Source: Zoogloeaceae bacterium
Lineage (GTDB): Bacteria; Pseudomonadota; Gammaproteobacteria; Burkholderiales; Rhodocyclaceae
Assembly (NCBI GenBank): GCA_024235675.1
Contig: JACKLZ010000002.1
Span: 491,501-555,500, forward strand
Length of the DNA: 64,000 nt
Direction: 5' to 3'
The notes under the pieces were generated by a model, which saw nothing but the letters and a program-made list of their open reading frames with translations, had not been told where the DNA came from and made no database searches. The position numbers and the translations under genes are program-made. Positions 18,896-27,638 of this stretch are shown piece after piece; position 1 is the stretch's first letter; each line of letters begins with the position of its first letter.

Positions 18896-19028
18896 TTGAG
18901 TTCTCCGCTGGGCCGGCACAGCGCCGACCTACACTGATTCGATAGTGAAAGATTACGGTCGCAACGCGGCGAAGCCTATTGGACCGGTGGACAGGGTGGG
19001 CCGCGCGATATGGCGCAGCGGCCGGCGC

Positions 19029-19646
19029 TCAGGCCGCGTGATCGACATCGACCGGCACATATTTGAGTGCCAGCACGAGTTGGAGCCGATCGCGCACGCC
19101 GAGCTTTTCGAAGGCGGCGCCGAGGTGCGCCTTGACGGTGCGCTCGGTGATGTCGAGCCGGCGGGCGGCTTCCTTGTTGGTTGCGCCGCGGGCGACTTCG
19201 AGTGCCACGGCTCGCTCACGCGGGGTCAGCAGATCCAGTCCGGGATCGACGTCGGGCGCTTGCTCGCCCAGCAGTCGCTCGCTGGCGGCGCCCATCACCC
19301 GGCTCATCAGCTCGGGGCCCAGCCACAGGCCGCCATGCGTCACGGCGACGGCCACCTGCTGCAACATGCTGGGGGTGGCGTGACTGTGGCAATAGCCGCG
19401 CGCGCCGAGCGCGATGGCGTGCATGGCGTCTTCTTGCACCGGCTCGGGCGACAACACCACCACCGGCACACCCGGCACGGCGGCGATCGCCGATGACAAC
19501 TCGGCGGAATTCAGCGGCACGCGAGCCCACCACAGCACATCTGGCCGCTCACCGCCAGGCTCGGTGCGCACGACGGCATCCGGAAACGCGCTTTTCCAGC
19601 GCGCCTGGAGTTGGCCTTTCGATGAGATGAATGTGTGCTTGGTCAT
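19029..19646 (-). CDS. LuxR-family regulator with a degenerate receiver domain
   Basis: 205 residues. The C-terminal half is a LuxR/NarL helix-turn-helix (LTPRERAVALEVARGATNKEAARRL then ITERTVKAHLGAAF), expected to bind DNA. The N-terminal half resembles a response-regulator receiver but reads RPDVLWWARVP where the phosphorylated aspartate normally sits, so the phospho-acceptor appears lost. It overlaps the 3' end of lapC by 4 bp and is followed after 133 bp by the adhesin gene, so it is co-transcribed with the secretion genes. A role in controlling adhesin expression is inferred from position only. Confidence 0.82.
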   Translation of the reverse strand: MTKHTFISSKGQLQARWKSAFPDAVVRTEPGGERPDVLWWARVPLNSAELSSAIAAVPGVPVVVLSPEPVQEDAMHAIALGARGYCHSHATPSMLQQVAVAVTHGGLWLGPELMSRVMGAASERLLGEQAPDVDPGLDLLTPRERAVALEVARGATNKEAARRLDITERTVKAHLGAAFEKLGVRDRLQLVLALKYVPVDVDHAA

Positions 19647-21055
19647 CGTTCCGTCAGCGCATTGGCCTTAGCCCGCAAGACCGGTTTGAGCAAATAGGAC
19701 AAAATGGTTTTCTTGCCGGTCAGCACATCAACTTGCGCGACCATGCCAGGAATAATCGGCAGGTTCTGCCCCAAACTTGACTCCGTTGTGCGCACTCGCA
19801 CGATATAAAAGGCATTGCCGCGGTCGTCCATCACCGTGTCGGCGCCGATTTGCTCGACCGTGGCCTTGAGTCCGCCATAGATGGAAAAGTCGTAGGCCGT
19901 GAATTTGACCTCGGCCGGCTGCCCCGGACGCAGGAAGCCAATGTCCTTGGGGTTGATCTTGGCTTCAAGCAACAGCGCCTCGTCCAGCGGCACCACTTCG
20001 GCCACTTCCTTGCCGGGCTGCACCACACCACCGACGGTGTTGATCAGCAAGCGCTTGACCGTGCCGCGCATGGGCGACTTCACCTCGGCATGCTTGACCC
20101 GATCCACCAGCGCCAGGCTGCCTTCGGACAGGCTGTTGAGCTTGGCACGCGTATCGGCCAGCTCGTTGCGCGCCGCATTGCGGTAGCTGAGCTCAACGTC
20201 CTGGATATTGCGATTGGCTTCGGCAATGGATGACTGGATGCGCGCGATCTGCGCACTCGCCTGATTGCGCTCGCCACGCAGCCGCGCCACGTCGCGCTCA
20301 AGGCGCAGCAGCTCGACTTCGGACACGGCGCCCGACGCGAGCAAGGGTTTGGTCACATCGAGCTCTTGCGACACCAGGTTGAAGGTCTGCGTGGCTTGCG
20401 CCAGGCGGGCCTGCACCTCGACCAGCTCCTGACTGCGCTGCGCCATTTGCTGGCGCGCAATGGCCAGTTCGCCATCGAGCTTGGCCTGCCCCGCGTCGTA
20501 CAGCGCGCGCTCTTGCTCAACCAGTTCCGGCGCCGCCTTGGCAACCTCGGGCGGCGGGATGAAGGCCGCGCCTTCGGACATGGCCACCAGCCGCGCAGCC
20601 TTGGCCACCAGGGCGTAGTACTGCACCCGGTTTTCGCGCAGGGAGGAGACAAAGCGTGTCGGGTCGATGCGCACCAGGGTCTGACCGATGTCGACCACAT
20701 CGCCTTCCTTGACCAGAATCTCCTCGACCACCCCGCCGTCGAATGACTGCAAGACCTGCAACTGGCTGGACGGAATCACGCGCCCTTCGCCACGCGTGAC
20801 TTCATCAATTTCGGCAAAGCCGGCCCACACCACCAACAACAGAAGTACGATCAGTGAGCCGCGCAGCAGCGCACGCGCACGCAGCGGCTCCTGCTCCATC
20901 ACGGCGCGATCGGCGTCGCCGCCCCAATCGACATCGGTCTCGCGCTGCTCGGGCACCAGGCGTCCGAACAAGCGATCGAGCAGCGGGCGGGTGCGGGTGG
21001 ACACGGCCGTGGACGCCTGACCAATTCGCTTGAACTGCTGGGCATTGAGACTCAT
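19643..21055 (-). CDS. lapC: type I secretion membrane fusion protein (HlyD family)
   Basis: 470 residues: a short cytoplasmic N-terminus, one membrane helix (GSLIVLLLLVVWAGFAEID), a biotinyl/lipoyl-like half (FDGGVVEEILVKEGDVV), a long alpha-hairpin and a C-terminal beta-barrel region (MRGTVKRLLINTVGGVVQPG). This is the HlyD/LapC layout and length. It bridges the inner-membrane ABC exporter and an outer-membrane TolC-type channel, which is not in the window. It overlaps lapB by 4 bp (ATGA) and luxR by 4 bp, so the three genes are one operon. Its substrate is almost certainly the adjacent RTX adhesin. Confidence 0.93.
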   Translation of the reverse strand: MSLNAQQFKRIGQASTAVSTRTRPLLDRLFGRLVPEQRETDVDWGGDADRAVMEQEPLRARALLRGSLIVLLLLVVWAGFAEIDEVTRGEGRVIPSSQLQVLQSFDGGVVEEILVKEGDVVDIGQTLVRIDPTRFVSSLRENRVQYYALVAKAARLVAMSEGAAFIPPPEVAKAAPELVEQERALYDAGQAKLDGELAIARQQMAQRSQELVEVQARLAQATQTFNLVSQELDVTKPLLASGAVSEVELLRLERDVARLRGERNQASAQIARIQSSIAEANRNIQDVELSYRNAARNELADTRAKLNSLSEGSLALVDRVKHAEVKSPMRGTVKRLLINTVGGVVQPGKEVAEVVPLDEALLLEAKINPKDIGFLRPGQPAEVKFTAYDFSIYGGLKATVEQIGADTVMDDRGNAFYIVRVRTTESSLGQNLPIIPGMVAQVDVLTGKKTILSYLLKPVLRAKANALTER

Positions 21056-23253
21056 GCGGCCCTCCCGATTCTGCCTTGCCGCAAGGCTTCGACCACTTGA
21101 GACTTCGGCCCGTCGGCGACGATCTTGCCGCCATCGACGACGATGATCCTATCCACCAGTTCGAGCAGGGAAGTGCGGTGAGTGATGACGATCATCGTCT
21201 TGCCGGCGGCGCAGGTGCGCAGCTGTTGCTTGACGTGCTCCTCGCTGGAGTGGTCCATCGAGCCGGTCGGCTCGTCCATCAGCAAGATCGGCGGATCATT
21301 GATCAGCGCGCGGGCAATCGCCACGCCTTGCCGCTGTCCGCCCGACAGCGACTCACCCCGCTCGCCCACGAGCATGTCGAAGCCCTTCGGGTGGCTATTC
21401 ACGAACTCTGCAATGCCCGCCAGTTCAGCGGCGCGCACCACATCGGCGTCGTCCGCATCACGCGAGGCGATGGTGAGATTGTCGCGCAGGCTGCCATAAA
21501 ACAAGGTCACGTCCTGCGGTACATAGCCGACGTGGCGGCGCAACTCGGCCGGGTCGAGCTGGCGCAGGTCGATGTCGTCGATCAGCACCGCGCCCTCGGT
21601 GGGCCGGTACAGACCGAGAATCAGCTTGTGCAAGGTCGTCTTGCCCGAACCGACCCGCCCGAGAATGGCCACCCGCTCGCCCGGCTCGATGCGCAGCGAC
21701 ACATTGCGCAGGGCCTCGACGTCCTGGCCCGGGTAGACAAAATGCACATCCTTGAATTCGATACGCCCGACAAAATTCTGCCGGCTGACAAAACTGGAGT
21801 CCTCGGGCCGCTCGATGGGCCGCGAGAGGATCTCGTCCAGCGAGGTCAGCGCCGTCGCCGCGTTGTGATACTGCGTCAGCAAACCGGCGACCTGACTGAT
21901 CGGCGCCAGTGCGCGCGAAGACAACATCGAGCAGGCGATCAGCCCGCCCATGCTCAGCTCGCCTTTGGAGATCAGATACACGCCGAGCACGATGATCACC
22001 ACGTTGGTGGTCTGCTGAACCCACAGCGCGCCGTTCATGGTCGAGGCTGACAGCAAGCGCAGCTGGGCGCTGGTGCGAGCCAGAAAGACCGCGCTCTGCT
22101 CCCACTTGCGTTGCATATAGCCCTCGCAACCGAGCGCCTTGACCGACTCCAGCCCAACCAGGCTTTCCACCAGCGTGGCATTTCGCTGCGCGCTGGCCCG
22201 ATAGGTGGTTTCAGACAGCTCGTGCATGCGGCTCTGCACCGTCATGGCGTAGAGCAGCACGATCAGGACACCCACCACGATGGGGATGATCATCGGCCAG
22301 GCGATCCAGCCGATCACCACCAGAAAAATCAGCGCAAACGGCAGGTCCACAAAAGCGCTCACCGTGGCCGAGGTGATGAAATCGCGCACCGTCTCGAAAG
22401 AGCGCAGGTTGGCGGCAAACGAGCCGGCCGACACCGGCCGCTGCTCCATCTGCAAGCCGAGCACCCGCTCCATGATGTAGGCCGACAATTTGACGTCGAC
22501 CCGGTTGCCGGCCAGATCGATGAAATAGCCGCGCATGGTGCGCATCACCAGATCCGCCACCATCACGATCGACACACCGATCGCCAGCATCCACAGCGTA
22601 TCGACCGCGTTGTTCGGCACCACGCGGTCATACACGTTCATGGTGAACATCGGCAGTGCGACGGCGAACAGGTTGATCATAAAGGCCGCGATCAGCACAT
22701 CGCGATATAGCGGCCGGTTATCGTTGATCGCGCCCCAGAACCAGTGGCGATGGCGCACCGCGCCGACTTCCGGCGTGCGCGCGTCAAAACGGAAGCGCGG
22801 CCGGACGAAGATTGCGTGACCGGCGTAGCGCGCCGCCAACTCGGCGATCGGCAGTTCGGCTTCGGCGTCGCCCAGATCGGGGAAGATCACCCGCGCGGAC
22901 GAACCATCCTCGCTCCAGCCCAGCAGCACACAAGCCTGCTCGTCGGCCAGAATCAGCACCACAGGGAACAGTGCCGCGTTCAGCCGCTCAAGCGGGCGGC
23001 GGGCCAGATTGGATGTCAGCCCGGCGCGACGGGCGGCGCGGTCGAACAAGGACGGGGTGAGGCGGTGATTGACCAGCGGCAAGCCCGCCGTGGCCGCGTC
23101 ACGTGTCAGCGTGCAGCCATGCGCGCGTGCGAGCACCAGCAAACATTCAAGCAAGGCGTCGGGACGATGCACATCCGCGCCAGGCGCCGCCGCGTCTGCA
23201 GCTGCCGCGGCCGGTGGCGCAATGTCGACCTGAGAAATGTCGTTGTCAGTCAT
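21052..23253 (-). CDS. lapB: type I secretion ABC transporter with C39-like N-domain
   Basis: 733 residues. The N-terminal ~150 residues resemble a C39 peptidase domain but lack the catalytic cysteine, as in HlyB/LapB exporters where this domain binds the substrate. A six-helix membrane domain follows (from about YRDVLIAAFMINLFAVALPM). The nucleotide-binding domain has Walker A LGRVGSGKTTL, signature LSGGQRQGVAIARAL and Walker B ILLMDEPTG. The ATG at 23253 has AGGA before it. It is first in the lapB-lapC-luxR-lapA arrangement and exports the giant adhesin through the inner membrane. Confidence 0.94.
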   Translation of the reverse strand: MTDNDISQVDIAPPAAAAADAAAPGADVHRPDALLECLLVLARAHGCTLTRDAATAGLPLVNHRLTPSLFDRAARRAGLTSNLARRPLERLNAALFPVVLILADEQACVLLGWSEDGSSARVIFPDLGDAEAELPIAELAARYAGHAIFVRPRFRFDARTPEVGAVRHRHWFWGAINDNRPLYRDVLIAAFMINLFAVALPMFTMNVYDRVVPNNAVDTLWMLAIGVSIVMVADLVMRTMRGYFIDLAGNRVDVKLSAYIMERVLGLQMEQRPVSAGSFAANLRSFETVRDFITSATVSAFVDLPFALIFLVVIGWIAWPMIIPIVVGVLIVLLYAMTVQSRMHELSETTYRASAQRNATLVESLVGLESVKALGCEGYMQRKWEQSAVFLARTSAQLRLLSASTMNGALWVQQTTNVVIIVLGVYLISKGELSMGGLIACSMLSSRALAPISQVAGLLTQYHNAATALTSLDEILSRPIERPEDSSFVSRQNFVGRIEFKDVHFVYPGQDVEALRNVSLRIEPGERVAILGRVGSGKTTLHKLILGLYRPTEGAVLIDDIDLRQLDPAELRRHVGYVPQDVTLFYGSLRDNLTIASRDADDADVVRAAELAGIAEFVNSHPKGFDMLVGERGESLSGGQRQGVAIARALINDPPILLMDEPTGSMDHSSEEHVKQQLRTCAAGKTMIVITHRTSLLELVDRIIVVDGGKIVADGPKSQVVEALRQGRIGRAA

Positions 23254-23442
23254 GTGATCCTGTCGCAGCTCCCGTTCGTCGGGAAAGAAGGCGAGTCTCG
23301 CAGATCAGTAACGGCAGCACGTACGCCGACTTTATGCGAAACGCCAATATTGGCACAGGCTCAGGTTAAATCAGGTGACGTCATCCTGCCGGGCGGCGAT
23401 GAGCAGGAATTTTCCCTCAAGCTCACGGAACTCACTCCGTTG

Positions 23443-23469
23443 TTAGCACTCCTAGTACGCGAGTGCTAA
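23443..23469 (+). promoter_or_regulatory. CIRCE operator (HrcA-binding site) upstream of rpoH
   Basis: A perfect match to the CIRCE consensus: TTAGCACTC, nine bases, GAGTGCTAA. The right arm overlaps an extended -10 element (TGCTAAAAT, 23464-23472), so bound HrcA would block RNA polymerase. It lies 32 bp before the rpoH start. HrcA is not in the window. Confidence 0.95.
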
Positions 23470-23501
23470 AATAGCCGCAACTTTTTGGGAGGACATCGTC
23501 A

Positions 23502-24362
23502 ATGACGCACGCTTTGTCGCTACCGATCCCGACCACCGTCGGCAGTATCGACCAGTACATACAGTTCGCCAACCGCATTCCCCTGCTGACCGAGCAGGAG
23601 GAAAAGACCTACGCCCACCGCCTTTACGACGAAGGCGATCTGGACGCAGCGCGCGAGTTGGTGCTGTCACACCTGCGCCTCGTGGTCGCCATTGCCCGCG
23701 GCTACCTCGGCTACGGCCTGCCGCACGCAGACCTGATCCAGGAAGGCAATCTCGGACTCATGAAGGCCGTCAAGCGCTTCGACCCGCGCCGCGGCGTGCG
23801 CCTGGTGTCTTTTGCCATTCACTGGATCAAGGCCGAGATTCACGAGTACATCCTGAAAAACGCCCGGCTGGTCAAAGTGGCCACCACCAAGGCCCAGCGC
23901 AAGCTCTTCTTCAACCTGCGCAGCATGAAAAAAGACCGCAACGCCTTGAGCCCGGACGACGTCTCAGTGGTCGCCGCGCAGCTTGGCGTCAAGCCTGAAG
24001 AAGTGGTCGAGATGGAAACCCGTCTCGGCGGGCAGGATGTGCCGCTCGACAGCGGCCGTGACGACGAAGACGATCACTTCGCGCCCATCGCCTACCTGCG
24101 CGACCCCTCGGCCGAGCCGAGCGAGTTGCTGGCCAATGCCGAGCAAGCGCAACTGCAAGCCGATGGTCTGGTCAACGCCATGGCCGCGCTGGATGACCGT
24201 AGCCGTCACATCATCTCGGCTCGCTGGCTCACCGGCGACGACGGCAAGGCCGCCACGCTGCATGAACTGGCCGACGAGTACGGCGTGTCCGCCGAGCGGA
24301 TTCGTCAGATCGAAGCCAAGGCGCTCAAGCAGATGCGCGGCGAGCTGGCCGCACTAGCCTGA
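23502..24362 (+). CDS. rpoH: heat-shock sigma factor sigma-32
   Basis: 286 residues, the usual RpoH length. Region 2 has LIQEGNLGLMKAVKRFDP and VRLVSFAIHWIKAEIHEYI; the RpoH box is QRKLFFNLR; region 4 ends with a helix-turn-helix (SAERIRQIEAKALKQM). It directs RNA polymerase to heat-shock promoters. GGGAGG precedes the ATG. The CIRCE element directly upstream shows HrcA control at the transcription level, in addition to the translational and DnaK-mediated controls known for RpoH. It stands alone between the divergent lapB gene and a convergent decarboxylase gene, separated from the latter by a strong terminator. Confidence 0.97.
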   Translation: MTHALSLPIPTTVGSIDQYIQFANRIPLLTEQEEKTYAHRLYDEGDLDAARELVLSHLRLVVAIARGYLGYGLPHADLIQEGNLGLMKAVKRFDPRRGVRLVSFAIHWIKAEIHEYILKNARLVKVATTKAQRKLFFNLRSMKKDRNALSPDDVSVVAAQLGVKPEEVVEMETRLGGQDVPLDSGRDDEDDHFAPIAYLRDPSAEPSELLANAEQAQLQADGLVNAMAALDDRSRHIISARWLTGDDGKAATLHELADEYGVSAERIRQIEAKALKQMRGELAALA

Positions 24363-24382
24363 TCGCAGACGCAAGCCAAAAA

Positions 24383-24412
24383 AAGAAGGGCGACCCGCGG
24401 GTCGCCCTTCTT
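24383..24412. terminator. bidirectional rho-independent terminator
   Basis: A perfect 30-base palindrome (AAGAAGGGCGACCCG and its complement) lies between the convergent rpoH and decarboxylase genes, with A-rich sequence on its left. It probably ends both transcripts. Confidence 0.9.
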
Positions 24413-24419
24413 ATTGCGC

Positions 24420-26048
24420 TCAGCGCGCGCCGGGTGCCGACAGCCGTTTAACGCCCTCGACAAAACGCTTGAGCGTCGGCGACAGCTCTCCGCGCGGAAT
24501 GCTCACATCAATCAACTGGAAGCGACCCCGCGTGGCGACGGCATGCTCGAGCGCCGCGGCCAGCTCGGCACGCGTCTCAACCCGCAGACCATCGCCGCCC
24601 AGCCCCTTGGCCATGCCGGCAAAGTCCCAATGGCTCAGGTCATTGAATGACGACTCGGGCTGGAAGGTGCGCAACATCTCCCACGAACGGTTGTTGAACA
24701 CCAGCACGATCGGGTCCCAACCGAAGCGACTGCAATTACCCAGCTCCCAACCCGTCATCTGGAAGGCACCGTCGCCCACCAGAATCAGCGGCCGTTCGCC
24801 AGTCGCGGCTTGCAGACCGAGGCCGGCCGGCACGCCGAAACCCATGGTGGCGTAGTAGCCAGGGGCCACCAGCGCCTGGTGCGCGATGTCCATGGCGGTG
24901 AACATGCAGTCGCCCATGTCGGCGGCTATCGGCATCACGCCGTGGCGTGCCATCAAGTCGTTAATGCCGCGCGCGATGTCGCCGGGCACGATGGGCGCGT
25001 CGTCGGCCACCATCCCGTGCGGATAGCTCGGTGGCGGCAGCGTCGGCACTTGCCGGGCGGCGGGCGCACGCTCGAGCAGCCGACGCACGACCCGCCCGAG
25101 CGGCAGATGCGTGTAGGTGTGATAGCCGAGCGTGACTTCGCTGTCGCAGGCCACAATCGCCTTGCGCAGGTCAATCTGCCGCGCCGACACGCCAAAGTTG
25201 GTGTCCGACACCAGCACGCCGAGCATCAGCAACGCGTCCGAGTCCTCGACCATGGTGGTCACCGACTCGGCGCCCGCGACGCCCAGGTAGGTGCCGGCCA
25301 GCGGTGCATCGTGCCCCGCCAGCAGACCACGACCGAGAATACTGGTCACCACCGGAATGCCCAGCTGACGCGCCAGCGCGGCCACCTGCGCCTCCAGATC
25401 AAAGCGCCGCACTTCGACACCCGCCATCAACACCGGCCGCTCGGCCGCCGCGAGGCGCGCGAGGATTTCATCCGCGCAGGCATCGAGCGCTTCATCATCA
25501 ACCTCCGGCTCGCCCAACGCGACGACCGGCTCGCACGGCTCGGCCACCATGTCGCGCGGCAGCTCGATATACACCGGTCGCGACTCGCGCAAGCAGCTGG
25601 CCAGCACGCGGGCAATCTCGGCCGGGGCGGTACGTGCATCCGTCAGGCGGGCCTGGTCGCAGGTAATTTCCTGGTAGATGGCGAATTGCGAATCGAGCGT
25701 CTTCGCTTGGTGATGCAGCAACAGGCCGGTACTCGATTCGCCCTTGCCCGGCGCGCCGGAGATGACCACCACGGGCGACTTCTCCGCGTAGGCGCCGGCC
25801 ACCGGGTTGACCATGTTGAGCGCACCCGCGCCGTAAGTCACGGCAGCCACTGACAGCGTGCTGCGAATGCGCGCCGAGGCGTCGGCGGCAAAACCGACGC
25901 CCGGTTCATGGCTCAGGGTGTAGAGCGGGAGGATGCCGGCGTTTTCGATTTCCCGGAAAAACGGGAGGGCGAAATCGCCGGGAATGCCGAACACTTCGCG
26001 CGCGCCATGGGCCTTGAGCGCCGTCAGCAGAACTTGGGACAGATTCAT
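24420..26048 (-). CDS. ipdC: phenylpyruvate/indolepyruvate decarboxylase (ThDP-dependent)
   Basis: 542 residues with the three-domain fold of thiamine-diphosphate 2-keto acid decarboxylases. The N-terminus (VFGIPGDFALPFFREIE, LYTLSHEPGVGFAADA) closely follows Azospirillum-type phenylpyruvate decarboxylase/IpdC; the Glu of SHEP is the expected cofactor-activating residue. The ThDP/Mg motif is VGDGAFQMTGWE...NNRSWE. It would convert phenylpyruvate or indole-3-pyruvate to the aldehyde, feeding phenylacetate or indole-3-acetate formation, or serve in aromatic amino acid breakdown. Acetolactate synthase is less likely because these N-terminal motifs are specific. It is monocistronic and convergent with rpoH. 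Substrate preference cannot be read from sequence alone. Confidence 0.82.
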   Translation of the reverse strand: MNLSQVLLTALKAHGAREVFGIPGDFALPFFREIENAGILPLYTLSHEPGVGFAADASARIRSTLSVAAVTYGAGALNMVNPVAGAYAEKSPVVVISGAPGKGESSTGLLLHHQAKTLDSQFAIYQEITCDQARLTDARTAPAEIARVLASCLRESRPVYIELPRDMVAEPCEPVVALGEPEVDDEALDACADEILARLAAAERPVLMAGVEVRRFDLEAQVAALARQLGIPVVTSILGRGLLAGHDAPLAGTYLGVAGAESVTTMVEDSDALLMLGVLVSDTNFGVSARQIDLRKAIVACDSEVTLGYHTYTHLPLGRVVRRLLERAPAARQVPTLPPPSYPHGMVADDAPIVPGDIARGINDLMARHGVMPIAADMGDCMFTAMDIAHQALVAPGYYATMGFGVPAGLGLQAATGERPLILVGDGAFQMTGWELGNCSRFGWDPIVLVFNNRSWEMLRTFQPESSFNDLSHWDFAGMAKGLGGDGLRVETRAELAAALEHAVATRGRFQLIDVSIPRGELSPTLKRFVEGVKRLSAPGAR

Positions 26049-26143
26049 GACGAATCTCCGGGACAGGAAAGCGCCCAGATTACCGATTCGCCAGACTCAG
26101 TTATTGCGTAATGCGGCCCATCTTTGGCAGATCCTGCTTCGAG

Positions 26144-26728
26144 TCATTTCTCGGAAAACAGGGTCTGGATGTCCTCGGCGATATCCTGCGCCGATGTGCC
26201 GTGCTTTACATACAGGCGCAACCGGCCCTGGGTGTCGAACACATAGGTGCCGGCAGAGTGATCGATGGTGTAGTTCGGCCCCTCGGCGTCGCCGCTCTTG
26301 CGGAAGAAAACCTTGAAGTCCTTGGCGACGGCTTCAGTGGTGCCCATGTCGCCATACAGGCCCAGAAAGCGCGCATCAAACGCCGGCACATACTGCGACA
26401 GCAACTCCTGGGTATCGCGCTCGGGGTCCACCGTCATGAACAGCACCTGAGTACGTTCGGCATTGGGGCCAATCAGGCGCATGACTTCGGTCATGGTCAG
26501 CAGGTTGGTGGGGCACACGTCCGGACACTGGGTGAAGCCAAAGAACAGCGTCACCACCTTGCCCTTGAAGTCGGTGAGCGTGCGCGGTGCGCCGGTGTGG
26601 TCGGTAAGCGAGAAGCCTTTGCCGTAGTCGGCGCCGGTGATGTCGGTGTTCTTGAAGCTCTTGGGTGGTTCGGCAGGACTGCAGGCGGTCAGCGCAAGCG
26701 CGGCGACCACCAGGAGGGTTCGAAGCAT
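26144..26728 (-). CDS. SCO1/SenC copper chaperone lipoprotein
   Basis: 194 residues starting MLRTLLVVAALALTAC, a lipoprotein signal with the lipobox LTAC; the longer upstream frame has no support. The thioredoxin-like domain has the copper-binding CPDVC motif and the downstream histidine in YTIDHSAGTY. SCO proteins deliver copper to the CuA centre of cytochrome oxidase subunit II. It is the last gene of the oxidase assembly run, 10 bp after ctaB. Confidence 0.93.
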   Translation of the reverse strand: MLRTLLVVAALALTACSPAEPPKSFKNTDITGADYGKGFSLTDHTGAPRTLTDFKGKVVTLFFGFTQCPDVCPTNLLTMTEVMRLIGPNAERTQVLFMTVDPERDTQELLSQYVPAFDARFLGLYGDMGTTEAVAKDFKVFFRKSGDAEGPNYTIDHSAGTYVFDTQGRLRLYVKHGTSAQDIAEDIQTLFSEK

Positions 26729-26738
26729 CGTGGCCTCA

Positions 26739-27638
26739 TCAATAGGGGAGGTAGTGATCCACCAGCAAGGCGGCAAACAGCGATGATAGGTACACGATGG
26801 AGAAGCGGAAAGTCTCTTGCGACAATTTGTCGCTGTAATCCACATACAAACGCCATGCGTAGCGCAGGAAGGCCACGCCAAGCACCACGGCCGCCGCCAG
26901 ATAGGCCACACCGCTCATGCGCGTGGCAAAGGGCAGCAAGGTGACGGCAAACAGAATGATGGTGTAGAGCAGCACCGACAAGCGGGTGTAGCGCGAGCCG
27001 TGGGTAACCGGCAGCATGGGCAGACCGGCGCGGGCGTAATCGGCGCTGCGGTACAAGGCCAGCGCCCAGAAGTGCGGCGGCGTCCAGGCGAAGATGATGA
27101 GGAAGAGCAGCAAGGCATCGCTGCCGACTTCGCCGGTGACCGCCGCCCAGCCGAGCACCGGCGGCATCGCGCCGGAGGCGCCGCCGATCACGATGTTCTG
27201 CGGCGTGCGCGGCTTGAGAAACACGGTGTAGACCACGGCATAACCCACAAAGGTCGCCAGCGTCAGCCACATGGTGAGCGGGTTCACCGCGTTATAGAGC
27301 AGCAACAGGCCGGCGCCGCCAAGCACCAGTGAAAACGCCAGGGTCTCGGTGGATGTCAGCTCGCCGCGCGGCAAGGGGCGCGCCCGGGTGCGCGCCATGC
27401 GCGCATCGATCTGTTGTTCGATCAGGCAGTTCATGGCCGCCGCCGCACCGGCAACACACGCGATTCCGAGTGTGGCGAACAGTACGATCTGCGCCGAAGG
27501 CAGCCCTTCCGGCACCGCGAGGAACATGCCGATCATGGCGCAGAAGACGATCAGCGTATTGACCCGCGGCTTGGTCAGCACATAGAAGTGCCGCAGGCGG
27601 CGTAAGGCGTCGGCGCTATCAAGCGTAAGCGTTTTCAT
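26739..27638 (-). CDS. ctaB: protoheme IX farnesyltransferase (heme O synthase)
   Basis: 299 residues from the ATG at 27638, which has GGGAG at good spacing; the alternative TTG start six codons earlier is not needed. It is a multi-helix UbiA-family prenyltransferase with VLTKPRVNTLIVF and the Asp-rich motif region (NCLIEQQIDARMARTRARPL). It attaches a farnesyl group to heme B, giving heme O for CtaA. The first 20 bases overlap the 3' end of ctaA. Confidence 0.94.
   Translation of the reverse strand: MKTLTLDSADALRRLRHFYVLTKPRVNTLIVFCAMIGMFLAVPEGLPSAQIVLFATLGIACVAGAAAAMNCLIEQQIDARMARTRARPLPRGELTSTETLAFSLVLGGAGLLLLYNAVNPLTMWLTLATFVGYAVVYTVFLKPRTPQNIVIGGASGAMPPVLGWAAVTGEVGSDALLLFLIIFAWTPPHFWALALYRSADYARAGLPMLPVTHGSRYTRLSVLLYTIILFAVTLLPFATRMSGVAYLAAAVVLGVAFLRYAWRLYVDYSDKLSQETFRFSIVYLSSLFAALLVDHYLPY

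Noticed and set aside
26729..26911. N-terminal extension of the SCO1/SenC frame
   Set aside because: It would overlap ctaB and would hide the lipoprotein signal that begins at 26728.
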